From positions 7,568,417 to 7,632,416 of the forward strand of contig WMCF01000030.1 in assembly GCA_009792885.1 (NCBI GenBank): a DNA stretch of 64,000 nt, written 5' to 3'. The DNA is from Eremophila alpestris peregrina. Its lineage: Eukaryota; Chordata; Aves; Passeriformes; Alaudidae. Shown here piece by piece: positions 1 to 12,234 of the stretch. Position numbers and translations under genes: made by a program. Positions within the stretch are counted from its first letter, which is position 1, and every line of letters begins with the position of its first letter. Below the pieces are notes generated by a model. It had not been told where the DNA came from, did not search any database, and worked only from the letters and a program-made list of their open reading frames with translations.

Positions 1-331
1 CCACAGAAACTAGACTTGATTAATGTTGCCAGTGGGACTACTACAGATTTTCAAGTTGCCTCTACTTATTCATCAGGTGCCCCATGTCAGTCTGTGACTT
101 CTATGAAAGCAAGACACTTACAATATGCTTACAGTTCATCATACATATCAGTGCCTCTGTAGCTTAATACATTTTTGTGGTATTTTATTTAGTTTTCTTT
201 CTGATTTGGGAGGCTGGAGTTGGTGGGGTTTTTTTTGTTTTGTTTTGTTTTGTGGGATAGTATATCCCAAAGATCACAGAAAAGCCTCATCATCAGGCAT
301 AAATCCAAATGATCCAAATATTGTTTATTAA
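1..331. other. Unique AT-rich DNA, no gene seen
   Basis: Only short open frames with no recognisable protein features. A short run of GTTTT units lies near 230-252. Nothing else stands out. Confidence 0.6.
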
Positions 332-589
332 TACGAGGCAATGGGCAGAAACTGATGCACAGGAAGTTCCACCTGAACAGGTGGAAGAAGAGGAAGAACT
401 TCTTTCCTGTGCAAGTCACTGAGCACTGGTTTCCCAGAGGGGATGTGTAGTCTCCCTCAATGGAGATTTTCAAGATTGATCTGGACACAATCCTGTGCCA
501 TGTGCCATGGGATAACCCTGCTGGAGCAGGGAGGTTGGACCAGATGATCCACTGTGGCCCCTTCCAATTTTTCATTCTCTGATTCTGTA
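332..589 (+). mobile_element. CR1 LINE fragment, 3' end
   Basis: This is the last ~260 bases of a CR1 retrotransposon, the dominant LINE of birds. The order of motifs is the usual one: a stretch reading 'ttccacctgaaca', then 'gaagaacttctttcctgtg', then 'gagcactgg', then 'ttggaccagatgatcc', 'ccccttccaa', and a tail close to CATTCTCTGATTCTGT. The element is 5' truncated, as nearly all CR1 copies are, and diverged enough that no ORF2 frame survives. Sense is the plus strand because the tail is at the right end. Confidence 0.9.
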
Positions 590-2496
590 ATATCACTGTG
601 AATTTGTCAATTTATCACAATCATTTTCCTGCCCCATTGTCAGGTGAGGAGACCAGATCACTACTGAGATGCTGCAGACCCATTAGAGAATGGATCTCAA
701 TGCTGATCAGCTCCACATATCAGATTTTGAAATGCAGTATGACTCAGATGATACATTTCAGGTTTCCTGTCTGTCACAGTGGAGCACTTTACTGAAAGCA
801 GCTTGCAGGAGTCAGAGAGCTTAAGACATGCTGAAATCCAGACCACTCCTACCGCCCTCTTAAATGATATCAAATACAAAACTGGAAGGACAGTCTTAAC
901 TGTTTCAGGCAATTTTTATTCTTATTAAAGTAATAGCCTCATGTCTATGCCAGTTGACAGCAACAGACATACAATGAAATTGCTGATCAAAATGTTGATT
1001 AGGGGTAGATGATATATAATTCTGCACTGTGTCCTGGAGAACATTCCATGACTAAAGATGATCATGGCAATCCAATTAAAAAATACCTCACCCTGTGAAC
1101 TTTGTATGACTTTTTAAAAAAGTTTTAAAGTTTATTCAGAAATGTGATGGGGTTTTAATGGGCTGCCTGTCTTTAATTACAATTTAATTACTGTTTGTGG
1201 AATCACACTGTCAAAAGAAAATATTTAGAGTGAGAAAATAAATACATAAATAAATAGATACATGTATGTTGCAGTCCACATCTCAGAGATGTTCTTTTCT
1301 TAGACTTGCCTATAAAAGGGACTTTTTAAAGAGTAGGTTCATTTATTTTGACTTCAGTTATGAACACAATATTTTGCAATATCATGACGTATCCAGCATA
1401 GGCTACTGTACAAACCTAAATGAAAATTTCAGGGCTTACCTAAAGCTAGAAAAAAATGGTTTATGACTGCTTGATTCAGCTCTTGGCAGTGAAATTCCTA
1501 TACTGATCCTTCACAGATCACTGGTAATAATTACACCACCTGGGGTTTGCTGGCATTGAGGCACAAGCTCATGAGGACTGACTTCACATAGGATATTTTA
1601 TTTTTCTGGCAATTAACCATCCTGGCTTTAAAATTTTCAACCATTGCCTTCGAACTGCCTTCTGGCATCTTATATGTTTAAGGGTAAAAACACAGATGAG
1701 TCATTTGACACTTAGAGTCAAATTTAGCTTTTTTCCCTCCTTCAGTGCAGGAGCTGTTAAAAGCAGAAACAACTTCCAGATCTGCGCTAACATTTAATAA
1801 TTTATTTAGAAAATAAAATATTCCCTTGCATGTATTTTAAGCAAATACTTTTTTGTTGTTGCTGTAATTTAATTTTTCTGTAACTACTTACAATAAGAAA
1901 CTCTTATTTACAGCAGTCCCAGCACCACAGGACACTATGTGGGAAATCTTTCTGCCAATTCCTTGGGTGGTTTGACAGGCTAGGACATGACTGACTGTAC
2001 CTAGGACTATTAGTCCTGTGAGTATTGGTATGGTTTCTGTGAAATCAAGAGTAGTCTCCTTACTCAGAAACTACACTGATATTTCTTGGCATTGAGTCAC
2101 ATGGAAAGACTGGACAGAACACACAAATGTGCCTAAACAGAAATTCTGCATTCAGGGTGATCAGATCATCATTCTTCATAGCAGTATGCAACATTTCTCT
2201 CAATTGCAATTCCTTGGATTCCAAGGACCAAGGAGGGAGGCTTAGAAAAGCAATAACTTTCAAAGACCATTTCTGTTATGGAATTAGCTCTCCAATTGCA
2301 TTGTTACAGCTGAAGTATGCAAACTCATTTCATAGCTTTACTTGAAACCAGCATTTAATCCTATGTTTTCCACCAGTAGCAAATGAGCTGGTGGTATGTA
2401 AGAAATATGAATGTCTCTGTTGATATCCCCTCAATCCAGACACTGAGAGTATTTCTTTGTTGTTTCTGTCCTGTCTGCAAGGCAGCTGCTTTCTTT
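590..2496. other. Unique AT-rich DNA, no gene seen
   Basis: No open frame longer than 72 codons, no RNA gene and no repeat that I recognise. Several short poly(A)/poly(T) tracts are present. The right end abuts the target-site duplication of the LTR at 2502. Confidence 0.55.
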
Positions 2497-2501
2497 CAAG
2501 T

Positions 2502-3714
2502 TGTCCTGGTTTGGAAAGACAGGTATCTGCCAAGGAAAAGCCAGAGCCTCCCTTGCAATGGAGAATGAAACCCCCTCCCTCCAAATCATTATGAAATTTA
2601 AATTAAGGGGCTTTCAGACAAAAATGTGGGAATAGGGATAACAGTTCTTTACTACAATTATTAAAAATAAAAAGGTAGTACTACAAAACACACACAAAAA
2701 AAAAAAAAAACACTGACAGGGTCAGAATACTGATAGCATATAGGTTAAATTCTAGTAGCTTAGGGATAAAATCATGGGAAAGATTCAAGGGGAGGTGGAA
2801 AGAAAGGTTGGGCCTGGGAAGGTATGGAAAAGGAACTGGGCCTACACAGGCTTGTCTTTATCAGATCATGCGAAACTGCACCTGCATAATCATATGAGAA
2901 ATGACACAATTGTTAGACCATAATAAGAATCATGAGAAAGATGTAATTGCAACTAGAATCTTAAGAGAGGGTGTTTGGGGGTTTTGGGAATTCATGCTTG
3001 CACAGAATCAATGTATATAATAGAACAATATGTGTTTAATAATTAATGTATAGTTATATAATGGGAAGGATATAAAACATGTTCATTTGGAACCCAATGT
3101 CAAAGCCTGATTTGGGTTTTACTCCACGTTTCCACGCACTTCAATAAAAGCACCTGCATGTAATCAGCTCTCTGATTATGTGTGTCTTCCTGAACGCTAA
3201 CAATACGACCTGGCACCCTGTTGGTCAGGGTGCTGGCAGCAGTCCAGTTAAGTCCTCCTGGAGTGACAGATGTGGTTTTGTTGGAGCAGAGATGATCCTG
3301 TAAAAGGGTGTAGTTTCCTTCTAAGGGTCCAGTAGTGATGAGATAGCTCCAGTTTTCCTCTGGAATCCAGTGGAAAAACCAGCTGTCCTGGTGTTCTGAG
3401 TCCAAGGTTTTATCCAGGTGGGAATGCTTGGCTCCTCCCACTGGGTGGAGCATCTCACAATGGGATGATGTAATTTTATCAGTCATGTGGTGAGCTTTAA
3501 ATGGCCCATTAATAGCTGATATCCCCTGGAGGAAGGATGGGTCATGGAAAAGGTAAATAACACTGTCCCACCTGGTTTAATTGCTGGGATACTAACACCA
3601 CCCCCGTCCCTCCTGGAGTTAGAAGAGATAAATAAAAAACACCTCCCCAGTAGGTTTCAACAGATGGCAAATAGAATACATACTTTTTTTGGTTACGTCT
3701 TGCAACCCAAGACA
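2502..3714 (-). mobile_element. Solo LTR (family LTR-B), interrupted by a nested LTR
   Basis: A complete solo LTR. It begins TGTCCTGGTTTGGAAAGACA and ends CCCAAGACA, with terminal TG...CA. The flanks are the 5-bp direct repeat CAAGT at 2497-2501 and 3715-3719. Removing the nested element (2731-3201) and one copy of its duplication leaves about 737 bases. The left part matches the LTR at 46068-46700, and the right part matches the blocks at 45473, 48887 and 51296, so both halves belong to one family. I infer minus-strand sense from a GATAAAA box (window TTTTATC at 3408-3414) with CCAAT-like and CRE-like sequences upstream of it on that strand. A 5-bp duplication fits an ERVL-type or class I element. 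No internal retroviral sequence remains. Confidence 0.85.
2731..3201 (+). mobile_element. Nested solo LTR inserted in LTR-B
   Basis: A second LTR of about 471 bases interrupts LTR-B. It starts TGATAGCATATAGG and ends GAACGCTAAC(A). The flanking direct repeat is AATAC at 2726-2730 and 3202-3206. If the terminal A belongs to the LTR the ends are TG...CA with a 4-bp repeat. Sense is plus: a TATA box (TATAAAA) lies at 3071-3077 and a poly(A) signal (AATAAA) at 3143-3148, about 70 bases apart, which gives a short R region. The host sequence resumes at 3207 and matches the rest of LTR-B. This insertion is therefore younger than the LTR-B insertion. I do not recognise the family beyond a retroviral LTR. 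Confidence 0.8.
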
Positions 3715-3719
3715 CAAGT

Positions 3720-6631
3720 GTAAAAAAGTTCCTGTAAAATGTTAACCTACATATTCACAATAAATATTATCCAAGGTTGTAGGCACGTTCTGCCAAGCCC
3801 ATGATTATCAGGCATTGCTCATTTTATTTTATCATTTTATTTTATTACCAGACACTATATTAGCATAATGTCTCCCCAGAGCTTCTTTGGGCAGGGGGTT
3901 GGTCTTCAGGCCTCCTGAGATCCCTTCCTGTCTGGTTTTCACGTGGTTCAGAGACATGTTTTCTAACTCAGGGTTACAGTGACATAATTCTTGACATATC
4001 ATAGTTTTCTGAGCAAAGTGTTGACTTGAAAAAAGAGGGTATGTATGAGGGACAATCACAGAAAAAGAAAAAATTGTGCTACTAGAATATACTTTCCATT
4101 TGCTGCAGAATTCACCTGTGACTTAACCAAATAATAATGTCAAAATGGAACTTTGAGTACAGTGCCTACTCACTTGTTCACTCTGTTATTTTTCTTAATT
4201 CAGTCTGTTGCAAATATCATTTCCTATAGCTTAAAGAATGACACCAATACGGATATCTAAAACTATGCTTCACCAGTTTCATAAATTATGTCTTAATACA
4301 AAGAATCAATAATTCTGCATAACTCTTCCAAAATATAGGATTTATATTTAATTTTTCTAGCCTTGGGAACTTTTTCCCTCTTTGTTCCATCTCTCTTGAG
4401 AGGTATTCATTACACTGAGACAAACTGATGTAAACTGTAATTTTTCACCTCAGAAAATAGATTGTACAGTGGTTACTGTGCTTTTATAAGACTTACAAGA
4501 CTTCAACTCACTTCACTGCTACACCAGAAACTTAAATAAGTGACTTCTCTCCTCTTTTGCTTGGTTTCCCATCTGTTATCCTGATATAGTCTCAGTTTTG
4601 TGTCTTTAGGGACTGATGGAAACAGGGAAATGTGACAGTAGAGAAAACAATTTAAGTACAGGAGGAAAAATGCAAAAAAAAAAAAAGGATTTTTTGTGCT
4701 GCAATCAATAAGTGAAATCTGGTGCCAGATGAAATGCTAACAGTAAATAATATGTGTTTTTATTATATTTGCAGCTGATGTATATGTAGTTAAGGGACCT
4801 ACAATTTACTGGGCTAACTGAGTAGGATGGTAAGTTACAAAAGTATTAATGCCACCTCCTTCATGAGGTCACATGAAAGATTACTGTAGGAAATGCTGAC
4901 ACTTTTCCAGACACATGGAAAACAGAGTTCATGAAAAAACCCTGCTGTTCCAAAAGCAAGTTATCAGCAAAGACTTTTTTCCCTTAAAAACTTGTTTCTG
5001 TTCTATTATGAATTATTATTTCAGATATGCATTTCTCAAGTTTAAAATGTTCATTTGCCTGGTTTGAATGATATAAGGAGTAACCATGAAATTCCTTTTG
5101 ATTAAATGGAAAGACTGGAGAAGTGCAACTAAATCTTCAGCTGAGACCAGTGTAACATCTGCTTTGCAAATTGTTTCCTTTAACAGTTTGTTTTAACGAG
5201 TTGGAGCTTCTTACTTCAGCTACTGGGGTTTTATTGTTGTTTTAGCAGGGGGTCGTGGTGGGCTCTGATACTTGATCACTCAGTGGTATATTTTATGAAA
5301 ATTAACCTATGTATGTACAGGCAGTCCTTATATAGCTATTTATCTTTGCATCTACACAGTTGTTAAACCAAGCAGGTTTAAAAACACCAGAAATACTTTT
5401 ATATGATTAGTGCGATTTTTTTTTACCCATAGGTGCATGTAAATAGCAACCCCCCCCTTGAGCCTTAAATATAGCTACGGAACAATTAACAACCAAATAG
5501 GTGTCAGAATTAATTCCCTTTTCAGTTCTTTGCTTTCTTGACATATTTTGTTTCCACACTGAGAGAAAAATGACATAGGGAACAAAAAAGGGGTTGTCTT
5601 GCTCTAAACTGCTTGCAAGGAGCTACAGCAACATGACCAAAGAGCACGAAATGTTAAGTTAGGGACTGCTGTGGGTCACCAAAAACGTAAAACTCTAGTG
5701 AATGCCCACAGGAAGAAAAATTAATCATAGCTGTCTTCAGTACAGTCAAGGAAAGCAATCACTGCAGAGGATGAACTCACCAAAATCACAGAGAGGGATT
5801 TACTTTTGGAGTAGTTCTAAAGTACTGTTCCCAGGTACTTAGTGACTATTAGCAGTTGGATTGCCTTAAGAAGGAGCCTTCTGGTCTGGTTTCTGAGAGA
5901 AAACTTATTCAGATGCTCTGAAATTACTTGTGATATCAAGGAAAACTGTGGTAAGCAAAAGCCAACTGGGAGATTCATTTGAAAATAACATGTGACCCTG
6001 ACCTGAAATGCTGAATAGACAGACATATTGTCTTTCTAATGTTTTCAGTCCCACAATGATGCTTGAAAAGATTATTTCTAATAAAATAATCATCCATTCT
6101 AGAAGTTTCTCTCCTGAAACATTTTGATGTCAGTCTGTTTTTTAGATAATTTCAAAAAAACATTTTTTTTAATTTTGAGAGTGTTCTCTTTGATGCAGGA
6201 AAATAGGTTATAAAACCTTGCAAATACTATAGGTCAGGACCAATATTTAAAAAAAAAAGAACATTTAAGAGGTGAGCTTAAAGATACCCAAGTAAGTATC
6301 TTGTCTACTGAAGGCATTGGTAACTCCAGTTTCAGTTAAAAAGAGTGGTAGTTTTATATTTACCCCTTTTATTTGCCAAAATAATTTGCATTGTGGCTGT
6401 GTCAACGGGGACAGTATAAATCTGCACTTTTTCAGTGCAGCTTCCTGGGGATTTTTTCCCCCTAAAATGTTGTTTAAACTTAGGGAAGTAGTCAAGTAGA
6501 AAAAAAATGTAGGTAAATTCTCCTTTGGTTTGTGAGTATTTTTATATGTTTGATTAGTTGGTTAGTTTTGGTTTTTTTTTTTTTTTTTACATACTAATTC
6601 TTGGGAAAATATAAGATATATGAAAGATATT
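3720..6631. other. Unique AT-rich DNA, no gene seen
   Basis: No open frame above 76 codons and no element recognised. A short C7 run lies near 5451, a poly(A) stretch near 4674-4685, and a T17 tract at about 6572-6588 just before the CR1 copy. Confidence 0.5.
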
Positions 6632-7290
6632 ATAAAATGGCTTGAGCTGGAAGGGACCATAAAGATCATCTAGCTCCAAGACCCTTGCCACGAGGAGTGA
6701 TGTCTTCTGTTTGAACACTTTCAGTGAAGGGGCACCTAAAAGTTCTCTAGGAAACCTGTGCCAGTGCCTAGGCATGCCCAGAGTAAAGAATTTCTCTTAA
6801 TATCTCATCTGAACCTACACTTTTTCATTTTTCATGTGTGACCCCTCATCTTATCACTGTATCCAGCTCTGTTGCCAACTTCTTTCAGGTACTGGAACGC
6901 TGATATAAAGATCTCCCTGGAGCCTTCTGTTCTCCAGACTGAACAGCCCCAGCTCTCTCAGTCTGTCTTCATAAGAGAGGAGCTTCTTCCCTCTGATCAT
7001 CTTGGTGACCATTCTTTGAACTCACTCCAACAGGTCCATGTCCTCCTTATGTGGAGGCTCCAGAGCTGGATGCAGCACTCCAGGCAGGGTGTCACAGGAG
7101 CAGAGGGGCAGAATTGCCTCCTTTTCACTGCTGGCCACTCTGCTTTTGATGGAGCCCAGGATATATTTGGCTCTCTTGGGAAGTGCACTTTGCTGGGTCA
7201 TAATGAACTTCTCATCCCCCAACACCACCAAGCCCTGCTCCCCAGAGTTACTCCCATTCTCAGCCCAGCCTTCATTTGTCCTTGTATTTG
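6632..7290 (-). mobile_element. CR1 LINE fragment, minus strand
   Basis: A CR1 copy in reverse orientation. Reading the plus strand it starts with the reverse complement of the CR1 tail region ('gagctggaagggaccataaa'), then passes motifs matching 'cagactgaacagccccagc', 'caacaggtccatgtcctcc' and 'agagctggatgcagcactcc', in collinear order, up to 'cattctcagcccagcc'. On the minus strand 7022-7231 still reads as degenerate CR1 ORF2 C-terminal protein (for example MTQQSALPKRAKYILGSIK), broken by frameshifts. The 161-codon plus-strand ORF over this interval is only its antisense shadow. Confidence 0.9.
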
Positions 7291-8057
7291 TTTGTCTTTA
7301 TGGGTATGTTTTCCAGTCCTTGGCCAGGAAGGTGGTTGTCAATTACAACCACTGTAAAATTACAGCAAAACTACTGTTGGCTACAATAGATCATAAAATA
7401 AGAAAAGGAAGCCTTATTTGTTACAGAAGTCTTCTTTCTAATGCATTATATTAATTGCGTTTCTAGTCAAGTGCAATTAGCAACACGATTACCAAAGATG
7501 AAGACGACATGTTAATTGTTATGTTATGTTATTTGAGTGAGTTAAATCACCACAATCAGCTAGCAAACACTCAAATCTGACTGAGATTGTATATAAACAA
7601 ACACAGCAGGAATAGGGGGGTTAGGGGAAAATCTCATTCTCACTCCAGCGTTTGTGACATGGACCCACTTTTATTTGCACCTTTCTAAGGTGATGAAACT
7701 TCTTAATGACTTCCTGCAAACTATTGGACAGAAAGTAAAAACTATTTCCATTTCAAGTTTTTCAATGCATTTGTTTATTTTAAGAGCAAGTGATCATTTT
7801 TCTTCCCTCTGGCTTCTTCTTTATGTGGTAAAGCTATTTTATTGATGCCAGAAAATGCAGAATATATCATAGGGTTCACAGGGATAGTTCTGCCAGAGAT
7901 GAAACTGCAATTAACTCCAGATCAGCTTATACCGAATGCAGTGGCATCATATTAGAAATCAGGTATCAGTTTCAGTTTAAATAAACAAATTGGACTACAA
8001 AATTTCCCATGATGTTGTTCAGTCAAGTGTATAATTTGATTTTTTACATTCATTATA

Positions 8058-8096
8058 ACATATGGTTGGAAGGATCACATATGGTTGGAAGTGTCA
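8058..8096. repeat. Tandem duplication, about 20-bp unit
   Basis: ACATATGGTTGGAAGGATC is followed directly by ACATATGGTTGGAAGTGTC, two copies with two or three differences. Function unknown. Confidence 0.85.
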
Positions 8097-8620
8097 GCCA
8101 AAAGTCAAATGGCTATTCTTCCCTCACCTCATATCCCAGTTGTCTTGATATTTTAATAATTTTCTAGTCTCCCACTGTGATGTTGGACTATTTCTGCTTG
8201 GATTTTCATATGCATATATACATATTTATGTGTAAAGTATAATTTAATAAACTGTTAACACACAGATTTAGAAACTGGCTTTGAAGTAAGGAACAAACTT
8301 TCATTTTTCATATCTGCATCAGGAGTTGTCAGTGTTTATTTCAGTCTAATTTATTCAATAAACTATGGTTTACAAAATACTTTTAACATTGAACCATTTA
8401 AGCCTTAAAAATAATTGTATGGATTGATTAAAAATAATCCTTATCTACTGTCACTGTCCTGAATATTATTACAGACTCAGATCCTGCAGCTATTTTATTC
8501 AAAATATGTGTGTTATCCTGCCTGAGGTGCCATGCATCATCTGTGTAATATAGTTCTTAGTGGAAAGGAGATGTTCACTGCTCCTTGTTAGACTTAATAT
8601 TTTCAGTATTTTTTAGGGAG

Positions 8621-8656
8621 TTCTAAACATTCTAATTATTATTAGAATGTTTAGAA
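8621..8656. repeat. Perfect inverted repeat, 16-bp arms, 4-bp loop
   Basis: The arm TTCTAAACATTCTAAT (8621-8636) is followed by the loop TATT and the exact reverse complement ATTAGAATGTTTAGAA (8641-8656). The next outward pair does not match. I recognise no mobile-element family here; it could be a remnant of a short inverted-repeat element or a chance or mutational palindrome. Confidence 0.9.
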
Positions 8657-8881
8657 ATTGTGAAAAAGTCTATCCATGACATCTTTGAAAATTTAATCTA
8701 CAACGCCCTTAAAGCTAGTCAGGCTGTATTTTGTATATTGAATAAAAGAGGAATTTGCCACAATATTTTCAGAATTCTTCATCAATCTGGATCAAGTTTC
8801 CAGTGCATGCAAAGTAAGACTCCAAATGAGCTGTTATATTTGGCTGTTAAAACTGCTGTGAATGCCTTCTTTTAAACTTAG

Positions 8882-8922
8882 TATGTCATGTTCATAAACT
8901 ATATTTTTTATGAACACGACAT
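8882..8922. repeat. Imperfect inverted repeat
   Basis: The arm ATGTCATGTTCATAA on the left pairs with TTATGAACACGACAT on the right, 15 bp with one G/T wobble and a loop of about 11 bases. It lies about 225 bases after the perfect palindrome at 8621. Confidence 0.75.
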
Positions 8923-9341
8923 GAAATGGATTCTTTTATTCATAACTTTCTTCTCCTGTTCTCTCAGGAAAGATTTTCAGATGATGAACAAGGAAAATAG
9001 ATTGTATGCTTAGAGAAAGGAGTGACAAAGGCTTAAAAAATGTGAAAACATAGCTAAATATAGCATATAATATTTTCCCATCTTCTCTATGAAAAAATTG
9101 CCATCTTTTACTTCTATATGACAGCATGTTTACAAAAGTGTTAACTTAATTTTCAAGTTGTCCAATTCCATCTTGTGCACTAGTTCACATAAGGCAAAAA
9201 CTGATTTATTTTTGTCCTGCGGTGTTTCACTTTTTTTGTTTGTTTTTTTTTAACTGTATGTGTTGAAATGCCATGGTATTTTTTTCATAGAGAGTTCATT
9301 ATTACTGGACTGAGGACAGAAGCTATAGGAATAAAACTTGC

Positions 9342-9407
9342 ATAATTACCATTGAATTCTAATAGATTGAAACAAACCAAATAATTGCCATTGAATTCAA
9401 GTAGATT
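9342..9407. repeat. Diverged short direct duplication
   Basis: ATAATTACCATTGAATTC (from 9342) recurs as ATAATTGCCATTGAATTC (from 9381), and similarity continues into AGATT. The two copies are about 39 bases apart start to start, suggesting an old local duplication. Confidence 0.7.
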
Positions 9408-9637
9408 ATTTACATTGGCTTTCTCTTCTGCATAATTTGCTATTAACTGGTGTTTTTTTCTATATGAAGCTCTATCTAAACTGATTTAGCCTTTGAGAGC
9501 ATTAGATGATTCTGCATTCAGCCTTTTTATGAAAAATATTTACTATGAAACTTGCAACAACCTCAGTCTGGTACAATTGGCTTGAATGAGCCAAGAGCAG
9601 GCTGAGTGAAATATAAACTTCAGTTTAAAGTGTTAAA

Positions 9638-9638
<1 letters not shown>

Positions 9639-9684
<46 letters not shown>
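9639..9684. repeat. (TA)n microsatellite
   Basis: About 23 uninterrupted TA units. Likely length-polymorphic. Confidence 0.95.
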
Positions 9685-9693
<9 letters not shown>

Positions 9694-10481
9694 GTTTTGG
9701 GGTTTTTAAATTTTTATTTTCTTTTGTATTACTCCACATCTTTAGATTTCAAATCCATAAGGCAGGAAGAGCCCATTCCTGGTGTAATGTGAACTGCGAC
9801 TGGTGATTCTGCTCTCTCCAGCGCTCCTGCCCTCTCTGGAGAAACATTCTTCAGTGTGAAAAGTGGTGTGGTTATTGCTTTTTCAGCAAAGTCTGAATAT
9901 CAGCTCAGCCTCATCCTTTTACAAAGCACGTGCACAGTGTAGTTTCTTTGAAGTTCTCTTTCTATCCAGTGTATTGAGTCCCTGTGAAATTTCCAGCTAC
10001 TGTGTCATCATCAGCACAATGGCAAGACATGAGCTGACTGAACACTGTGATCATCACTCCCTAGCTTCCCTCACAAGGAGTGACAGGCCAGACCTCTCAC
10101 TTGTCATGTTTTTGTAGATACAGCAGAGACCATCTGAAGAGTATTCTTTTTTTAAGTAATACTCAGGTGACGAGCTGTATTTTTAGCTGTTGACCTTTTG
10201 TCAACAGATCAAAAAGCCTCTGAGAAATCTTCCAGCTACAGACAGCTGTGGGAATAGAAAATAAGATGATTTCCAGAGGAGGAGAGAGAGTGGTGGTTTA
10301 TCAGCCTCTTCAGCAGACGAGTTACGAAGACATTGCCCAAAGACCAAACCATTTCCTGGTGACAACAGAGGGACATAGCCTGTGTGCATATAGGATCAAA
10401 AGGGTTTTTTCTCATAAGGAAACCTACAGGCTAGAGACATAATCTGTTCAGGATGAGATGCAGACATCAGATTTATACATC

Positions 10482-10746
10482 AGGGGGCAGGTGATAGGAC
10501 AAGGGATAGTGGTTTTAGCTGAAAGAAGGTAGGTTTAGATTCAATATTAGAAAGGAATTCCTGACACGGGTGGTGAGGCACTGACTCAGGCTGCCCAGAG
10601 AAGTGGAGGCTCCATTCCTGGTTGGAGAGGGCTTTGAGCAACCTGATGTAGGGGAAGGTGTCCCTGTCTGTGGCACAGGGGATGGAACTAGGTAGTCTTT
10701 AAGGACCCTTCTAACCCAGTGTTCCATCATTCCATGCCTCTATGAT
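10482..10746 (+). mobile_element. CR1 LINE fragment, 3' end
   Basis: CR1 3' region in the plus sense. It contains 'gtgataggacaagggatagt', 'aggtaggtttagattcaata', 'tggtgaggcactgactcag', 'ctgcccagagaagtggaggc' and a tail reading CATTCCATGCCTCTATGAT. It is 5' truncated with no ORF left. The final octamers are eroded. Confidence 0.9.
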
Positions 10747-12234
10747 CAGGTATGAGAGGTGTAACAGGTAGACCTGACACATGCAACCAACACACTCAGA
10801 GACCAGCTGCTCCTGTAGAGGCCACTCCCAGGCCATGTGGGAGGCCCTGTGCTATCCTGCATGCTCCCCTGCTGCTGCTTTGGCTTTTACAGAGCTTGTT
10901 TTACACTTGCCAGATTTGGGTGGCTGCCCTGGTTCTCACAGGAAACAGAATAGGATCGTTTTTTCTAAATACCAAATTCCCCTAGATAATCAGGATTCCA
11001 CTCTTCAATTTTTTTAACACAGTCAGCTAATTATTTGGATGACATCTTTCAGATGATGTATTTCAGAAAAAGTACTAATAATCCTCAGGACATTTCCTTT
11101 TACCAGTAGATATGTTACCATTTTTTTTTGGTTTGACACAGAATTATGCTTGGTTTTTAAATGAATTTCTGCTCACAAAAAGTTTAGGAAGCCGTCTACT
11201 GGGGTTTTTTCTGAGCAATGTGATTTTTTTTTGGCTTATGCCAGATTTTGATTGTGTTTAATCCATTCTGAACTCTTCAGGTTATTATATACAAGTAATT
11301 GATCTGGAATTTCTGGATAGATGTTAAGTGCATAAAAACTTTTGATGTGTTTCCCTAGTGAGATACCAAGTTCACTGGATATGCTGAATGATAAGAAATT
11401 CTCCCACAAAGTAGTCAGACTTGGTAGTACCAAAAAGTTGGTTTTCTCTTGAGCAATCCAGAATTATGTTTCTTTGACCTTGCTTTTATTTATAACTCTT
11501 GCATTTCCTGTGGCCTTCCATTAAACCTATGCAAGCATTTACATTAGTACAAAACTAATATGTAAAGTGCAGTTTGGGGGGCTTTTTGGTTGCTTACAAA
11601 TTCTTTGTTCTTATTTTGAAGACCTAGTGCAAAGCTCTGCAAAAGAAAAATGCCAGACTGGGGGATATTTCTTTGAGAAGCCTGAAGGAGGTACTAAGAA
11701 GGAAGGGTTTTTTTGCTGTCAGCTTCATGGAAGGTATCTATATATTACAGGTAAAGGTAAGATCTTTCCTACTCTCACAGCAAAAAGGAAGCCTCAAGGT
11801 GACATTAGCACAGCACTAAGCTGATGGATTTGGCTGCTCCAGAGTAGCCTGTCTTCTATTTTTCAGCACCTTTTCAACTAAAAGCCCAGGTAAAATGTCA
11901 GCTAGAAGTGCATGTAATGAATATACAAAACCTGAATAGTCTTCAATGTACCTAATCTCCTCACTACAGATTCTTGTATTCATTCCAATGGACTTTTACA
12001 TATAAGATAAAGCAGGAAAAGAGGCCATTGCCTCATTGCAATGAAAACCTGATTTCATTATAACACAATGTCTGACTTGAGGACAAGAATTATGCTGCTT
12101 GTAGACTGAACAATTGAAACAAAAAATAAAAATGTGTAAAACTTACAAATCCCAAAAATACATTGCAGATTCACTGCTCATTTTACATGGAACTACAGAC
12201 ATCCCCACTGCTGAGGGCAGTGCTTCCTGAAGGG

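Larger units (their letters stand above)
7291..10481. other. Unique AT-rich DNA with small repeats, no gene seen
   Basis: No coding signal. Small structures listed separately are a 20-bp tandem duplication (8058), a perfect palindrome (8621), a second hairpin (8882), a divergent duplication (9342) and a TA microsatellite (9639). Confidence 0.5.

Noticed and set aside
3100..3486. 128-codon minus-strand ORF
   Set aside because: It runs across the junction of the nested LTR and LTR-B; it is composed of LTR sequence and has no protein resemblance.
6872..7357. 161-codon plus-strand ORF and an overlapping 138-codon ORF
   Set aside because: They are the antisense of a CR1 LINE copy, where ORF2 remnants on the minus strand keep stops rare on the other strand.
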